Assembly: GCF_004765605.1 (NCBI RefSeq)
Contig: NZ_SRLC01000002.1
Span: 1,364,001-1,428,000 of the forward strand
DNA: 64,000 bases
Reading direction: 5' to 3'
Source: Hymenobacter aquaticus
GTDB taxonomy: Bacteria > Bacteroidota > Bacteroidia > Cytophagales > Hymenobacteraceae
Part shown: piece after piece, positions 31,869 to 40,014 of the stretch
Numbering within the stretch: position 1 is the first letter of the stretch
How the letters are laid out: each line of letters starts with the position of its first letter
Program-made: the position numbers and the translations under genes
The notes under the pieces: generated by a model
Seen by the model: the letters and a program-made list of their open reading frames with translations, nothing else
Databases searched by the model: none
What the model was told of the DNA's origin: nothing

Positions 31869-33593
31869 ATGACCGTTTCTGACTACATTCTGGCCCGGCT
31901 TAAGCAGCTGGGGCTGGAACATATTTTTGCCGTGCCCGGCGACTACGCCAGCCCGTTCCTGTCGGTGCTCGACCAAACGCCCGGCATTACCCGGGTGCCC
32001 AACATTAATGAGCTGGGCTCGGGCTACGCCGCCGATGGCTACGCCCGGTTTCGGGGCATCGGGGCGGCCTGCGTGCAGTACGGGGTGGGCACGTTTAGTT
32101 TGCTCAACTGCACGGCCGGCTCCTACGTGGAGCGGCTGCCGGTCGTCGTTATTTCGGCCAGCCCCAAAACCTCGGACCGCAAGCTGGAGCGCCAGCAGGG
32201 CATCCTGTTTCACCACAGCACCGGCAATTTGCGGGCCGATCAGCAGGTGTTTCAGCGCGTGACGGTAGCTTCCGAAATCGTTAACGATGCCGGCGCGGCC
32301 CCGGCCCAGATTGACCGGGCCCTCACGGCCATGCTCACCCACCAGCGTCCGATTTATATTGAAGTGCTCAATGACATCTGGGCCAAGGAGTGCGCCGAGC
32401 CGGTGGGTATGTTGGCCGCGCAGCCCCGCCCCAGCGACCCGGCCGCCCTCGAAGCGGCCGTGGCTGCGGCCTGGACCCGGATTCAGGAAGCCCGGCTGCC
32501 GGTGTTGTGGTTGGGCGTTGAAATTCAGCGCTACGGCTTGCAGGAGCTGGCGCAGGAGTTGGTAGAGCTGAGCGGCCTGCCCTTTACGACCACCAGCGTG
32601 GGCAAAACGGTGCTCGACGAAAGCCAGCCCCAGTTTATCGGCACCTACGCCGGCCCCGCCTCACCCGCCCTGACCCGGGCCGTCATGGCCGCTACCGACT
32701 GCCCCATTGCCCTGGGCACCATCATCACCGACGACTACCTCGACATCATGAAGGCTTCGTTCGGGGCCATGCTGGAGGTGACGGATGAGGAAGTCCGCAT
32801 CGGCTACCAGCATTACCCCTACGTCACGCTGCCGGATTTTCTGGACGCGCTGCTGACCCGCTTCCGCGCGGCGGGCGCGCGGCCGGCCTACGAGCTGCCC
32901 GCCGTACCCGCCGACCCCACGCCTGCGCTGACCGGGCCGCTGACCTATAACACGTTTTATGGGGCGCTAACAGGCTTTTTACACGACCAGCAGCTGACCC
33001 ACGACACCGTGCTGGTGCTGGGCGAAAGCACCTCGCTCTACGTGTTTGGCAACCTGATGGGCCTGCCCCGCAACAGCTTCGTGGCCCAGGCGGCCTGGGG
33101 CTCGCTGGGGCACGAAACCGGCTGCGCGTTGGGCGTGGCCCTGGGCAGCGGCAAGCAGCCCGTGGTAGTGGCCGGCGACGGCGGCTTCATGATGGTGTGC
33201 CAGGAGCTGTCGAGCCTGGTGCGGGCCAAGTCTAACGCGGTGGTGTTCGTGATGAGCAACCAGGGCTACGCCATTGAGCAGGCCTTCGTCGACATCAACG
33301 CTTTCCAGCCCGGCCAGGAGTTTGCCGAGTTCGACCTGCTGCCCAGCTGGGACTACGCAGCCCTGGCCCAGGCCTTCGGGGTGCGCGGCTACCGCGCCGA
33401 AACTGTGGAAGAGCTCCAGCAGCATCTCCCCGAAATCATGGCTACCACCGGCCAGCCCTGCCTGGTGGAAATCGTGATTCCGAAGCACGACCTAGCCCCG
33501 CAGCTGGCCCGCCTAGCCGGCGCCCCGCCCGCCACCGAGTCGCGGCAGCAGCACCGGCTGGCCCTGGCCGCCTCCCGCCCCCCGTCGAGCTAG
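31869..33593 (+). CDS. ThDP-dependent 2-oxoacid decarboxylase (PDC/IPDC-like)
   Basis: 574 residues from the ATG at 31869. Seen: VPGDYASPFL, catalytic Glu48 in NELGSGYAADGYAR, the decarboxylase His pair 115-116 in GILFHHSTGN, and the ThDP/Mg site GDGGFMMVCQELSSL...VMSNQGYAIE near residue 436. These mark the pyruvate/indolepyruvate decarboxylase branch rather than acetolactate synthase. It would turn a 2-oxoacid into an aldehyde and CO2. Since an amine oxidase precedes it, the substrate may be an amino-acid-derived 2-oxoacid, but this is inference. Confidence 0.9.
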   Translation: MTVSDYILARLKQLGLEHIFAVPGDYASPFLSVLDQTPGITRVPNINELGSGYAADGYARFRGIGAACVQYGVGTFSLLNCTAGSYVERLPVVVISASPKTSDRKLERQQGILFHHSTGNLRADQQVFQRVTVASEIVNDAGAAPAQIDRALTAMLTHQRPIYIEVLNDIWAKECAEPVGMLAAQPRPSDPAALEAAVAAAWTRIQEARLPVLWLGVEIQRYGLQELAQELVELSGLPFTTTSVGKTVLDESQPQFIGTYAGPASPALTRAVMAATDCPIALGTIITDDYLDIMKASFGAMLEVTDEEVRIGYQHYPYVTLPDFLDALLTRFRAAGARPAYELPAVPADPTPALTGPLTYNTFYGALTGFLHDQQLTHDTVLVLGESTSLYVFGNLMGLPRNSFVAQAAWGSLGHETGCALGVALGSGKQPVVVAGDGGFMMVCQELSSLVRAKSNAVVFVMSNQGYAIEQAFVDINAFQPGQEFAEFDLLPSWDYAALAQAFGVRGYRAETVEELQQHLPEIMATTGQPCLVEIVIPKHDLAPQLARLAGAPPATESRQQHRLALAASRPPSS

Positions 33594-33651
33594 TACGAAG
33601 TGCCTGTATCGGAGCTTTTATTTTCTTTCCCACTCTCACCCCCTCGCGTTT

Positions 33652-35040
33652 ATGCCAAATTCTTTACAAGCCGTTCCCCGGGACCTCAAGGCTGCCATTC
33701 AGCAGGCCATTGAAATCGAGCTGAGCACGATTCCGATTTATCTGTACACCTATTATTCCATCAACCGGGTGCCGGATCAGAACAAGATTATTGCTGACCT
33801 GACCAACCGGTTCATCGACCGGGGCCTGCCCACCGACCAGGCGGCGCAGCGCGCCCAAGACGTATCGGTGCAGATTATGGTGCACGCCAACAAGGCCGGG
33901 GCTACCATTATGAGCGTGGCGGTGGAAGAAATGCTGCACATGGCCCTGGCCTGCAACCTCAAGCGCGCCCTGGTGGGCATGCCCAAGCTGGTGGGCAAGT
34001 CGCCCAGCCAGTACCCGGCCCAGCTGCGCGGCCACCAGCCCGGCCTGGAAATTCCGCTGCGGGGCTTCGGGCTGGCCCAGCTCGACGTGTTCAAGCAAAT
34101 CGAGCTGCCCGAGCAGCCGAAAGCGTTGCTGCGCGCCGAGCCCGACCCCACGCGCGACTGGACTTCGTTGGGGGAGCTCTACGGCTGGATCAGCGCCCAG
34201 ATTACGGACAACGTGACGCCGCCCGACTTCGAGCAGTTTAAGGACGAGCCCCAGCTGGGACCCAACCAGGGCTACTACGCCACCAACAACGTCAACACCC
34301 TCTACTACGACGCCGAGCACAAGCCGCGCTTTACCAACCGGGACGCCGACCCGAAAAACCCGCACGGCAACGTGGGCGACCTGATCCGCATCGTGGACGT
34401 GAAAAGCGCCCTGGCGGCCATCGACATCATCGTGGAGCAGGGCGAAGGCCACGTGGAGAAAAAAGGCACCGGCAAGGACGCCGGCCGGCCCTGGCAGAAA
34501 TACGGCGACCATACAGTAGACCAGGAAGAGTCGCACTACCAGAAGTACTGCCAGCTCTACGACGAGCTGAAGGACATGCTCAGCGAGGAAGGCCAGTTGC
34601 AGGATTTTTCCCTGCTCGACTACTTCGTGAAGCCCGTGCCCGAAAACCCGACCACCGCCGGCTACCCCGCCGACATTCAGACGGTGTCGAACCTGCTCAA
34701 CGCGGTGTACACCTACCTCTATATGATGACTGAGGCCTGCTACCGCCAGGAAATTCCCAAGCAGAAGGAAATCTTCAACTTCGGCATGCACAAGGGCATG
34801 ATCTTCATTCTGAGCACGCTCTGCGACTATATTACCTCCTTGCCGCTGCCCTGGGGCGGCGTGGCCGGGCCCACGTTCGAGAACTACGAGTTTGCTCCCG
34901 CCACCAGCGCCAAGTCCCAGCTCGTGGCTTTGTTCAACAAGATTCCGGCCGCGCTGAACCCCAGCCAAAACGTGCTGGCCCGCATCCAGACCCTGCCCGA
35001 CATGGACATCGTGACCAAGAAAGTGCTCAGCTTCGCCTAA
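33652..35040 (+). CDS. Ferritin-like protein related to iminophenylpyruvate dimer synthase (VioB domain)
   Basis: 462 residues. Residues 10-105 form the ferritin-like half bundle: AIEIELSTIPIYLYTYYSI (Glu21/Glu23) and VEEMLHMALACNLKRAL (Glu92/Glu93/His96). Later DIIVEQGEGH and VDQEESHYQKY supply the second pair of metal ligands. This matches the family of the VioB C-terminal domain, which couples two imine molecules. Full-length VioB is far larger, so this is a stand-alone domain with a C-terminal extension. Stand-alone members are also seen next to cysteine-rich protein and DUF692 genes, as here. The spacing to the Cys-rich gene is 25 bp. Confidence 0.8.
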   Translation: MPNSLQAVPRDLKAAIQQAIEIELSTIPIYLYTYYSINRVPDQNKIIADLTNRFIDRGLPTDQAAQRAQDVSVQIMVHANKAGATIMSVAVEEMLHMALACNLKRALVGMPKLVGKSPSQYPAQLRGHQPGLEIPLRGFGLAQLDVFKQIELPEQPKALLRAEPDPTRDWTSLGELYGWISAQITDNVTPPDFEQFKDEPQLGPNQGYYATNNVNTLYYDAEHKPRFTNRDADPKNPHGNVGDLIRIVDVKSALAAIDIIVEQGEGHVEKKGTGKDAGRPWQKYGDHTVDQEESHYQKYCQLYDELKDMLSEEGQLQDFSLLDYFVKPVPENPTTAGYPADIQTVSNLLNAVYTYLYMMTEACYRQEIPKQKEIFNFGMHKGMIFILSTLCDYITSLPLPWGGVAGPTFENYEFAPATSAKSQLVALFNKIPAALNPSQNVLARIQTLPDMDIVTKKVLSFA

Positions 35041-35065
35041 TCCTTAGCCCCGATACCCTACTCTT

Positions 35066-35716
35066 ATGAATACCTCCGCGAAAAATACGCCCGCCGCCCA
35101 GGCCGGCAACCTGGCCGCCAGCGCCAGCAACGGTTGCGGCAGCTCCAACGGCTGCGGCTCGGCCCCGGCTCCGGCACCCAGCAGCGCACCCGTGGCTGCC
35201 AAGGCCGCCTTCGTACCCCTGGAGCTGCACGCCTGCATGGGCCTGAACGCCTGCAAGGGCCACGACCGGTTTGGCACCAACAGCTGCGCCGGCACCGGCA
35301 TGTGCGCCACCACCGAGCACGTGTGCCACTCCCTGAACAACTGCCGCGGGCAGGGCGGCTGCGGCCTCTACGGCAGCGCCGAGGAGCAAAACCAGCCCGG
35401 CCAGAACGACTGCGCCTGGAAAGGCAGCTGCGCCACCCCGATTCAGGCGGAGCGCTTCAGCACGCTGGGCCCCAACCAAGGCAAGAGCGTGTGGCTGCGG
35501 GCCCGGGCCCTGTTTGAGGAGCGCCTCAAGCGCGAAGACCGGGAAGTGGGCACGCCCCAGTTCAAGGAAGGCCCGCCCACGTGGTGGCTGCGCTCCTTGG
35601 GGCCGTTCGACGGCTGCGGCTCCAGCGGCAACCCCAGCTGCAGCTTCGGCGACAGCGGCAACCTGTGCGGCGTGCGCTCGGGCCAGAAGCACGGGGCCGG
35701 CAGCGACGCGCAGTAA
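35066..35716 (+). CDS. Cysteine-rich putative MNIO substrate (RiPP/bufferin-like precursor)
   Basis: 216 residues with 14 cysteines at 24, 30, 57, 63, 74, 80, 87, 93, 99, 116, 122, 184, 192 and 201. Six steps are exactly CX5C (24-30, 57-63, 74-80, 87-93, 93-99, 116-122). The repeats are Gly/Asn-rich, such as CMGLNACKG and CHSLNNCRGQGGCG. This composition, and the DUF692 and DUF2063 genes directly after it, identify it as the likely peptide substrate of the MNIO. Unlike described bufferin precursors it has no Sec signal or hydrophobic N-terminus; the first 50 residues are Ala/Ser/Gly/Pro-rich. Residues 137-180 form a Cys-free Trp-containing insert (SVWLRARALFEERLKRED, PPTWWLRSLG). Function could be metal (copper) binding or a modified product. 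Confidence 0.75.
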   Translation: MNTSAKNTPAAQAGNLAASASNGCGSSNGCGSAPAPAPSSAPVAAKAAFVPLELHACMGLNACKGHDRFGTNSCAGTGMCATTEHVCHSLNNCRGQGGCGLYGSAEEQNQPGQNDCAWKGSCATPIQAERFSTLGPNQGKSVWLRARALFEERLKREDREVGTPQFKEGPPTWWLRSLGPFDGCGSSGNPSCSFGDSGNLCGVRSGQKHGAGSDAQ

Positions 35717-35718
35717 CG

Positions 35719-36675
35719 ATGAGCACCGCGTTGTATCAGCAGGTGCAGCAACTGCCCAACCTCGGCCTCGGGCTGGGGTTGCGGCACGTGCACTTCGCCC
35801 ACATTCTGGAGCACTGGCCCCAGGTCGACTGGTTTGAAATCATTTCCGAGAACTTCATCGACTCCCGGGGCCGGCCGCGCTACGTGCTCGACCAGATTGC
35901 GGAGCGCTACCCGGTGGTGATGCACGGCGTGTCATTGTCGGTGGGCAGTACTGATGGGTTGGATTTCGATTACCTGAGTCGGCTCAAAACGCTGGCCCGG
36001 GCTATCCGGCCCGCCTGGGTGAGTGACCATCTGTGCTGGACCGGGGCGTTGGGCCTGAACACCCACGATTTGCTGCCCGTGCCCCTGACTGAGGAAACCC
36101 TGCGCCACATTGCCAATCGGGTGCGCGTCATCCAGGACTTTCTGGAGCGGCCCCTCGTCCTGGAAAACCCGAGCACCTACCTCAGCTTTACCCATTCCAC
36201 GATTCCGGAGGCTGAGTTTCTGGGCCGGCTGGCCCAGGAAACCGGCTGTGGCCTGCTGCTCGACGTGAACAACGTGTACGTGAGCTGCTTCAACAACGAC
36301 GAGGACCCGCTGGCCTACATCGACGCGCTGCCCGCCGACCGGATTGTGCAGATGCACCTGGCCGGCCACCAGCACTGCGGCACCCACATCATCGACACCC
36401 ACGACCGGGAAGTGTTGTCGCCGGTGTGGGCCCTTTTCCAGCGGGCCTGGCAGCGCACCGGCGGCGTAGCCACCCTGCTGGAGTGGGACAGCCAGATTCC
36501 GCCCTTCGCCGAGTACCACGCCGAGCTGCTCAAGGCCCGGCAGTTTATGGAAGCCATGCCGGCCCTGCTGACTGCCGAAGCGCCGGTGGTAGCCGCGGCG
36601 GGCGTGGTGTCCAACCCGCTGAGCTTTCTGACGCCGGGCATCATGTCGCCCCCAACCGCCCCCGTTCGTGTCTGA
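35719..36675 (+). CDS. DUF692 multinuclear non-haem iron oxidase (MNIO)
   Basis: 318 residues from the ATG at 35719, two bases after the precursor stop. The TIM-barrel family motifs are in order: GLGLGLRHVH, FEIISENF (Glu44), VVMHGVSLSVG (His69), WVSDHLCW (Asp103/His104), LVLENPSTY (Glu149), GLLLDVNNVYVS (Asp182/Asn184), VQMHLAGHQH (His213/His217), DTHD and LLEWDSQIP (Glu255). These include the positions that bind the iron cluster in MbnB, TglH and BufB. The family modifies cysteines of ribosomal peptides, for example to oxazolone/thioamide, thiooxazole or other groups. The stop overlaps the partner gene by 8 bp. Confidence 0.93.
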   Translation: MSTALYQQVQQLPNLGLGLGLRHVHFAHILEHWPQVDWFEIISENFIDSRGRPRYVLDQIAERYPVVMHGVSLSVGSTDGLDFDYLSRLKTLARAIRPAWVSDHLCWTGALGLNTHDLLPVPLTEETLRHIANRVRVIQDFLERPLVLENPSTYLSFTHSTIPEAEFLGRLAQETGCGLLLDVNNVYVSCFNNDEDPLAYIDALPADRIVQMHLAGHQHCGTHIIDTHDREVLSPVWALFQRAWQRTGGVATLLEWDSQIPPFAEYHAELLKARQFMEAMPALLTAEAPVVAAAGVVSNPLSFLTPGIMSPPTAPVRV

Positions 36676-37519
36676 CTCTGCCTTTTCGCTGCAACAGGTG
36701 CAGCACTGGATGCAAACGGTGCTCACCGATTCGGCCGGCCTGGGCGCGGCGATGCGCGGCCCGGCGGCCCAGACGGTGCTGCCCTTGCTACCGCAGGACG
36801 TGGAGCAGCTGATTGCGCCTTCCAGCCGGATGAGCGGGGGGCAGCGGCTGGCCGTGTACCAGCGGGGGTACTTTGCCCGGCTGCTGGAGTGCATGGCCGG
36901 CCAGTTTCAGGTGCTGCGGCAGGCGCTGGGCCCGGAGCTGTTCGAGGATTTTGCCCGCGAATACTTGAGCGTGTACCCATCCCAGACCTATACCCTGGGC
37001 GAGTTGGGGGCGCGGTTTCCGCAGTTTCTGGCCGAAACCCGCCCCGACCGGGACGCACCGCCCGCCGAGCGGGACTCCTGGCCCGACTTCATGATTGATC
37101 TGGCCCGGCTGGAGCGCGCCGCCTTCGTGGCCTTCGACGCGCCCGGTGCCGAAAATCAGCCCGCGCCGAAGCTTACTACTGCGGATACCGCCTTGCGGCT
37201 GGCCCCGTGCGTCACACTGCTGGCCTTTCAGTTTCCGGTGAATCAGTACTATCAGGCCGTGTATCAGGGCCTTGAGCCGCCGTTGCCGCCCGCCTGGCCC
37301 AGTTACGTCGTCATTACCCGCCGCCACTACCAGCTCGGCCTATTCGACGTGAAGCCTCTGCAATTCCGGTTTCTTCAGTGGCTGCAACAAGGCCGTTCAA
37401 TAGAAGAAGCCCTTACGCTGCTGGCCACCCAACCCGATATAGACCACGCCACGGCTGCCATGTTATGGCAGATCTGGCGGGCCAAGTGGCTGGAATGGGG
37501 CTTTTTTACGACTGGGTAG
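36668..37519 (+). CDS. DUF2063 partner protein of the MNIO (MbnC/BufC-like)
   Basis: 283 residues from a GTG at 36668 (read MSDSAFSLQQVQHWM), overlapping the MNIO stop by 8 bp. The N-terminal domain has RLAVYQRGYFARLLECMAGQFQVLRQALGPELFEDFAREYL and YPSQTYTLGELGARFPQFL spread over residues 58-120, the DUF2063 hallmark. The C-terminal half (YVVITRRHYQLGLFDVKPLQFRFL ... MLWQIWRAKWLEWGFF) resembles the RRE-like region that holds the peptide in MbnC/BufC. It most likely delivers the cysteine-rich precursor to the MNIO. No DoxX-type fourth gene follows. Confidence 0.88.
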   Translation: MSDSAFSLQQVQHWMQTVLTDSAGLGAAMRGPAAQTVLPLLPQDVEQLIAPSSRMSGGQRLAVYQRGYFARLLECMAGQFQVLRQALGPELFEDFAREYLSVYPSQTYTLGELGARFPQFLAETRPDRDAPPAERDSWPDFMIDLARLERAAFVAFDAPGAENQPAPKLTTADTALRLAPCVTLLAFQFPVNQYYQAVYQGLEPPLPPAWPSYVVITRRHYQLGLFDVKPLQFRFLQWLQQGRSIEEALTLLATQPDIDHATAAMLWQIWRAKWLEWGFFTTG

Positions 37520-37533
37520 TTCCCGTAGCCTGA

Positions 37534-38019
37534 TTACATTATTCGAAATTCACCGCCACCGGCTAGGCGCTTATCGATTTCGGCGGTTTCAAAGTAGTGC
37601 AGGGCACCCGTGTACTCGGCGACTAGTGCAGTCCAGTTTTTGGCGCGGGAAAGGTACTCGGGTTGTTCTTCCAGGACGTCCTCCAGGACTTCGGGGTTGA
37701 ACTTAGCAGCCACCTCAAAGAAAACGGCCGTGTCAACGACCAGGATAAGTCCGGTATCAGAGCAGAATTGCAGCAGATTATCGGCGGTGCTTTCGTCGCT
37801 GTTGAAGTAGTGAATTCGGGCTATGTCGAAGTCTTCTACGTCAGCCGTGAAAAGTGCGTATGGAATACCGGTGCTGGGATAGGGAAAAATGACCGTTCTA
37901 AGTTTCCGCAAGTCCGGATTAGTCAGTAACAGCGCTGGTTTCTCAGCAAAGTCACTCACATAGAGCGAGTCAATGAAAATATACTCCCGGCCAACGGTAA
38001 GCTTGAGGTGACGCGGCAT
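37534..38019 (-). CDS. Hypothetical protein
   Basis: 161 residues from the ATG at 38019 (MPRHLKLTVGREYIFIDSLYVSDF). The frame continues upstream through dxr on the opposite strand, but that part is an antisense shadow. Beta-rich N-terminus, then an acidic alpha/beta part (GLILVVDTAVFFEVAAKFNPEVLEDVLEEQPEYLSRAKNW) and a C-terminal AGGGEFRI. No signal peptide. Not recognised; the layout recalls small immunity-type or regulatory proteins. Base composition is lower in GC than the neighbours. It converges on the MNIO cluster with a 14-bp gap. Confidence 0.65.
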   Translation of the reverse strand: MPRHLKLTVGREYIFIDSLYVSDFAEKPALLLTNPDLRKLRTVIFPYPSTGIPYALFTADVEDFDIARIHYFNSDESTADNLLQFCSDTGLILVVDTAVFFEVAAKFNPEVLEDVLEEQPEYLSRAKNWTALVAEYTGALHYFETAEIDKRLAGGGEFRIM

Positions 38020-38030
38020 CGGAGGCAGGC

Positions 38031-38513
38031 TTACAGCTTGGGCAACAGCCCCGAAATGCCCTTGATGTTGAGCCGCACGAAGTTTTTGACCCGCTCGAAC
38101 TTGGCGGTGGTTTCTTCCAGTTCCTCGTCCTTCTCCAGCTTGCTGGGGCGCTGGGTGTCGAGTAGGGCGAAGATGCTGTCGGCAATGTCGATGTAGCCCA
38201 GAATCATGAGCAGCAGCAGCTTCTTTTCGTCTTCCTGGTAGCTTTTGGTCCGCACGGCCTTCACCAGGCTGTCGAGCTGGTTGGTTTCGTCGATGAACAG
38301 GTCGCGCAGGTACAGGCGCTGCTGCTGGTAGTCGGCCAGCTGCTCGGGTTCGGTTTGGGCGGCCGAGAAGGGAAAAGAAGTAGTAAAGGCCGTGGCGGCG
38401 CGGAAGTCTTTTTCGGCGGCGTATACGGTGTCGAGGTGCTTTTGCAGGCTGGTCCAGAGGCCTTTGCGGGCTTTGTCGAAGGCGGAAAGTGGGGCGGGAG
38501 TAGGGGTGTTCAT
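38031..38513 (-). CDS. Hypothetical helical protein
   Basis: 160 residues from the ATG at 38513 (MNTPTPAPLSAFDKARKGLW). All-helical in appearance, with LQKHLDTVYAAEKDFRAATAF, YQQQRLYLRDLFIDETNQLDSLVKAV, KLLLLMILGYIDIADSIFALL and ERVKNFVRLNIKGISGLLPKL. No signal peptide; one helix is hydrophobic but contains Asp. It ends 11 bp before the start of the next - strand gene, so the two are probably co-transcribed. Not recognised. Confidence 0.65.
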   Translation of the reverse strand: MNTPTPAPLSAFDKARKGLWTSLQKHLDTVYAAEKDFRAATAFTTSFPFSAAQTEPEQLADYQQQRLYLRDLFIDETNQLDSLVKAVRTKSYQEDEKKLLLLMILGYIDIADSIFALLDTQRPSKLEKDEELEETTAKFERVKNFVRLNIKGISGLLPKL

Positions 38514-38600
38514 GCAGGATAAAGAATAGCGCGGCCACAAAAGTACGTCCTTCCGGGGCGGGAACTAGCTGCTGCCCGCCCACGAACACAAAGTTCGGCT

Positions 38601-38608
38601 TACTTTTG
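38601..38608 (+). promoter_or_regulatory. TAnnTTTG promoter element before dxr
   Basis: TACTTTTG, 41 bp upstream of the dxr ATG at 38650. No clear TTG at the usual upstream distance. Confidence 0.4.
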
Positions 38609-38649
38609 CCGGGGCCAACCCCACCAGGCCCGTAGCTGTTTCTATTTCC

Positions 38650-39816
38650 ATGTCTGCTCTTTCCAAACGCGTCACCCTGCTGGGCTCCACCGGCTCCATC
38701 GGCACCCAGGCCCTCGACGTTATCCGCGCCCACCCCGGCCGCTTTCAGGTGGCGGCTCTGTCGGCCCACTCCAACGCCGAGCTGCTGATCCGGCAGGCCC
38801 GCGAGTTCCGGCCCACCGTGGCGGTCATCGGCGACGAGCGGCAGTACGACGCCGTAAAAGCTGCCCTGGCCGGCCAAAGTACCGAAGTGCTGGCCGGCAG
38901 TGCCGCCCTGACCGAAGTAGCCGGCCGCCCCGACACCGACATCGTGCTGACGGCCATGGTCGGCTACTCGGGCTTGCTGCCCACGGTGGCCGCCATCCGG
39001 GCCGGCAAAGACATTGCCCTGGCCAACAAGGAAACCCTGGTGGTGGCCGGCCAGCTGATTACCCGCCTCGTAAAAGAGCACGGCGTGGGCCTTTACCCCG
39101 TCGACTCGGAGCATTCGGCCATTTTTCAGTGCCTGGTAGGGGAGGAGCGCAACCCGATTGAGAAGATTATCCTGACGGCCTCGGGCGGACCGTTCCGGGG
39201 CCGCACGGCCGAGCAGCTTGCTTCCGTGACCAAGGCCCAGGCCCTGAAACATCCCAACTGGGACATGGGCGCCAAAATCACCATCGACTCGGCCTCGCTC
39301 ATGAACAAGGGCCTGGAAGTTATTGAGGCCAAATGGCTCTTCGGGCTCACCAATGACCAGATCGACGTGGTGGTGCACCCGCAGAGCATTATCCACTCCC
39401 TGGTGCAGTTCCAGGACGGCTCTTTGAAGGCTCAGCTGGGCCTGCCCGACATGAAGCTGCCCATTCAGTACGCCCTGGGTTACCCCGAGCGGCTGCCCAG
39501 CGACTTTCCCCGCTTCTCCTTCCTTGATTATCCCACGCTCACCTTCGAGCAGCCCGACCGCACCACCTTCCGCAACCTGCCGCTGGCGTTTGAGGCCATG
39601 CGCCAGGGCGGCAACGCGCCGTGCGTGCTCAACGCGGCCAACGAAATTGCCGTAGCCGCTTTTCTGCGCGACGAAATCGGGTTTCTGGAAATGCCGAGCC
39701 TGGTGGAAAGCTGCCTCACGAAGGTTTCGTACCTTGCCGAACCGTCGCTGGACGACTACGTGCTGACCGACCAGGAAACGCGCCGCGTGGCGCACGAACT
39801 GGTTGGCCGCCGGTAA
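38650..39816 (+). CDS. dxr: 1-deoxy-D-xylulose 5-phosphate reductoisomerase
   Basis: 388 residues, the usual length. The NADPH-binding motif LGSTGSIGTQ is at 11-20. Catalytic/substrate elements follow: ANKETLVVAG, YPVDSEHSAIFQCL (metal-binding Asp and Glu), TASGGPFRG, HPNWDMGAKITIDSASLMNKGLEVIEA and the C-terminal NAANEIAVAAFL. It converts DXP to 2-C-methyl-D-erythritol 4-phosphate, the first committed step of the MEP isoprenoid pathway. A dispersed palindromic repeat separates it from rseP; the dxr-rseP order is common in bacteria. Confidence 0.98.
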   Translation: MSALSKRVTLLGSTGSIGTQALDVIRAHPGRFQVAALSAHSNAELLIRQAREFRPTVAVIGDERQYDAVKAALAGQSTEVLAGSAALTEVAGRPDTDIVLTAMVGYSGLLPTVAAIRAGKDIALANKETLVVAGQLITRLVKEHGVGLYPVDSEHSAIFQCLVGEERNPIEKIILTASGGPFRGRTAEQLASVTKAQALKHPNWDMGAKITIDSASLMNKGLEVIEAKWLFGLTNDQIDVVVHPQSIIHSLVQFQDGSLKAQLGLPDMKLPIQYALGYPERLPSDFPRFSFLDYPTLTFEQPDRTTFRNLPLAFEAMRQGGNAPCVLNAANEIAVAAFLRDEIGFLEMPSLVESCLTKVSYLAEPSLDDYVLTDQETRRVAHELVGRR

Positions 39817-39847
39817 GTGTTGTCTGGTTACATTGGCTTTTTTTATC

Positions 39848-39940
39848 GTCTGTCATCCTGAGCCCAGCGAAGGACCTTCTGCCAGTTGAACGACTTATTT
39901 CAACGTGATAAGGTCCTTCGCTGGGCTCAGGATGACAGAC
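39848..39940. repeat. Palindromic dispersed repeat (GTCATCCTGAGC family)
   Basis: Outer arms of 31 bp (GTCTGTCATCCTGAGCCCAG... and complement) are perfect, with a central spacer of about 31 nt. It shares the GTCATCCTGAGC / GCGAAGGACCTT words and the ATCACGTT end with the copy at 9508-9617. It lies in the dxr-rseP gap. Confidence 0.85.
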
Positions 39941-40014
39941 GTAGAAAATACCAGCCATTCCAGTTTTTCTTCCCTTTCTCCTCAATACCAAGTTTCGCTT
40001 TGGAAGTATTAATC

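Noticed and set aside
38020..39795. Long - strand open frame continuing upstream of the 161-residue gene
   Set aside because: It runs antisense through dxr and the neighbouring 160-residue gene. The protein-like part begins only at the ATG at 38019.
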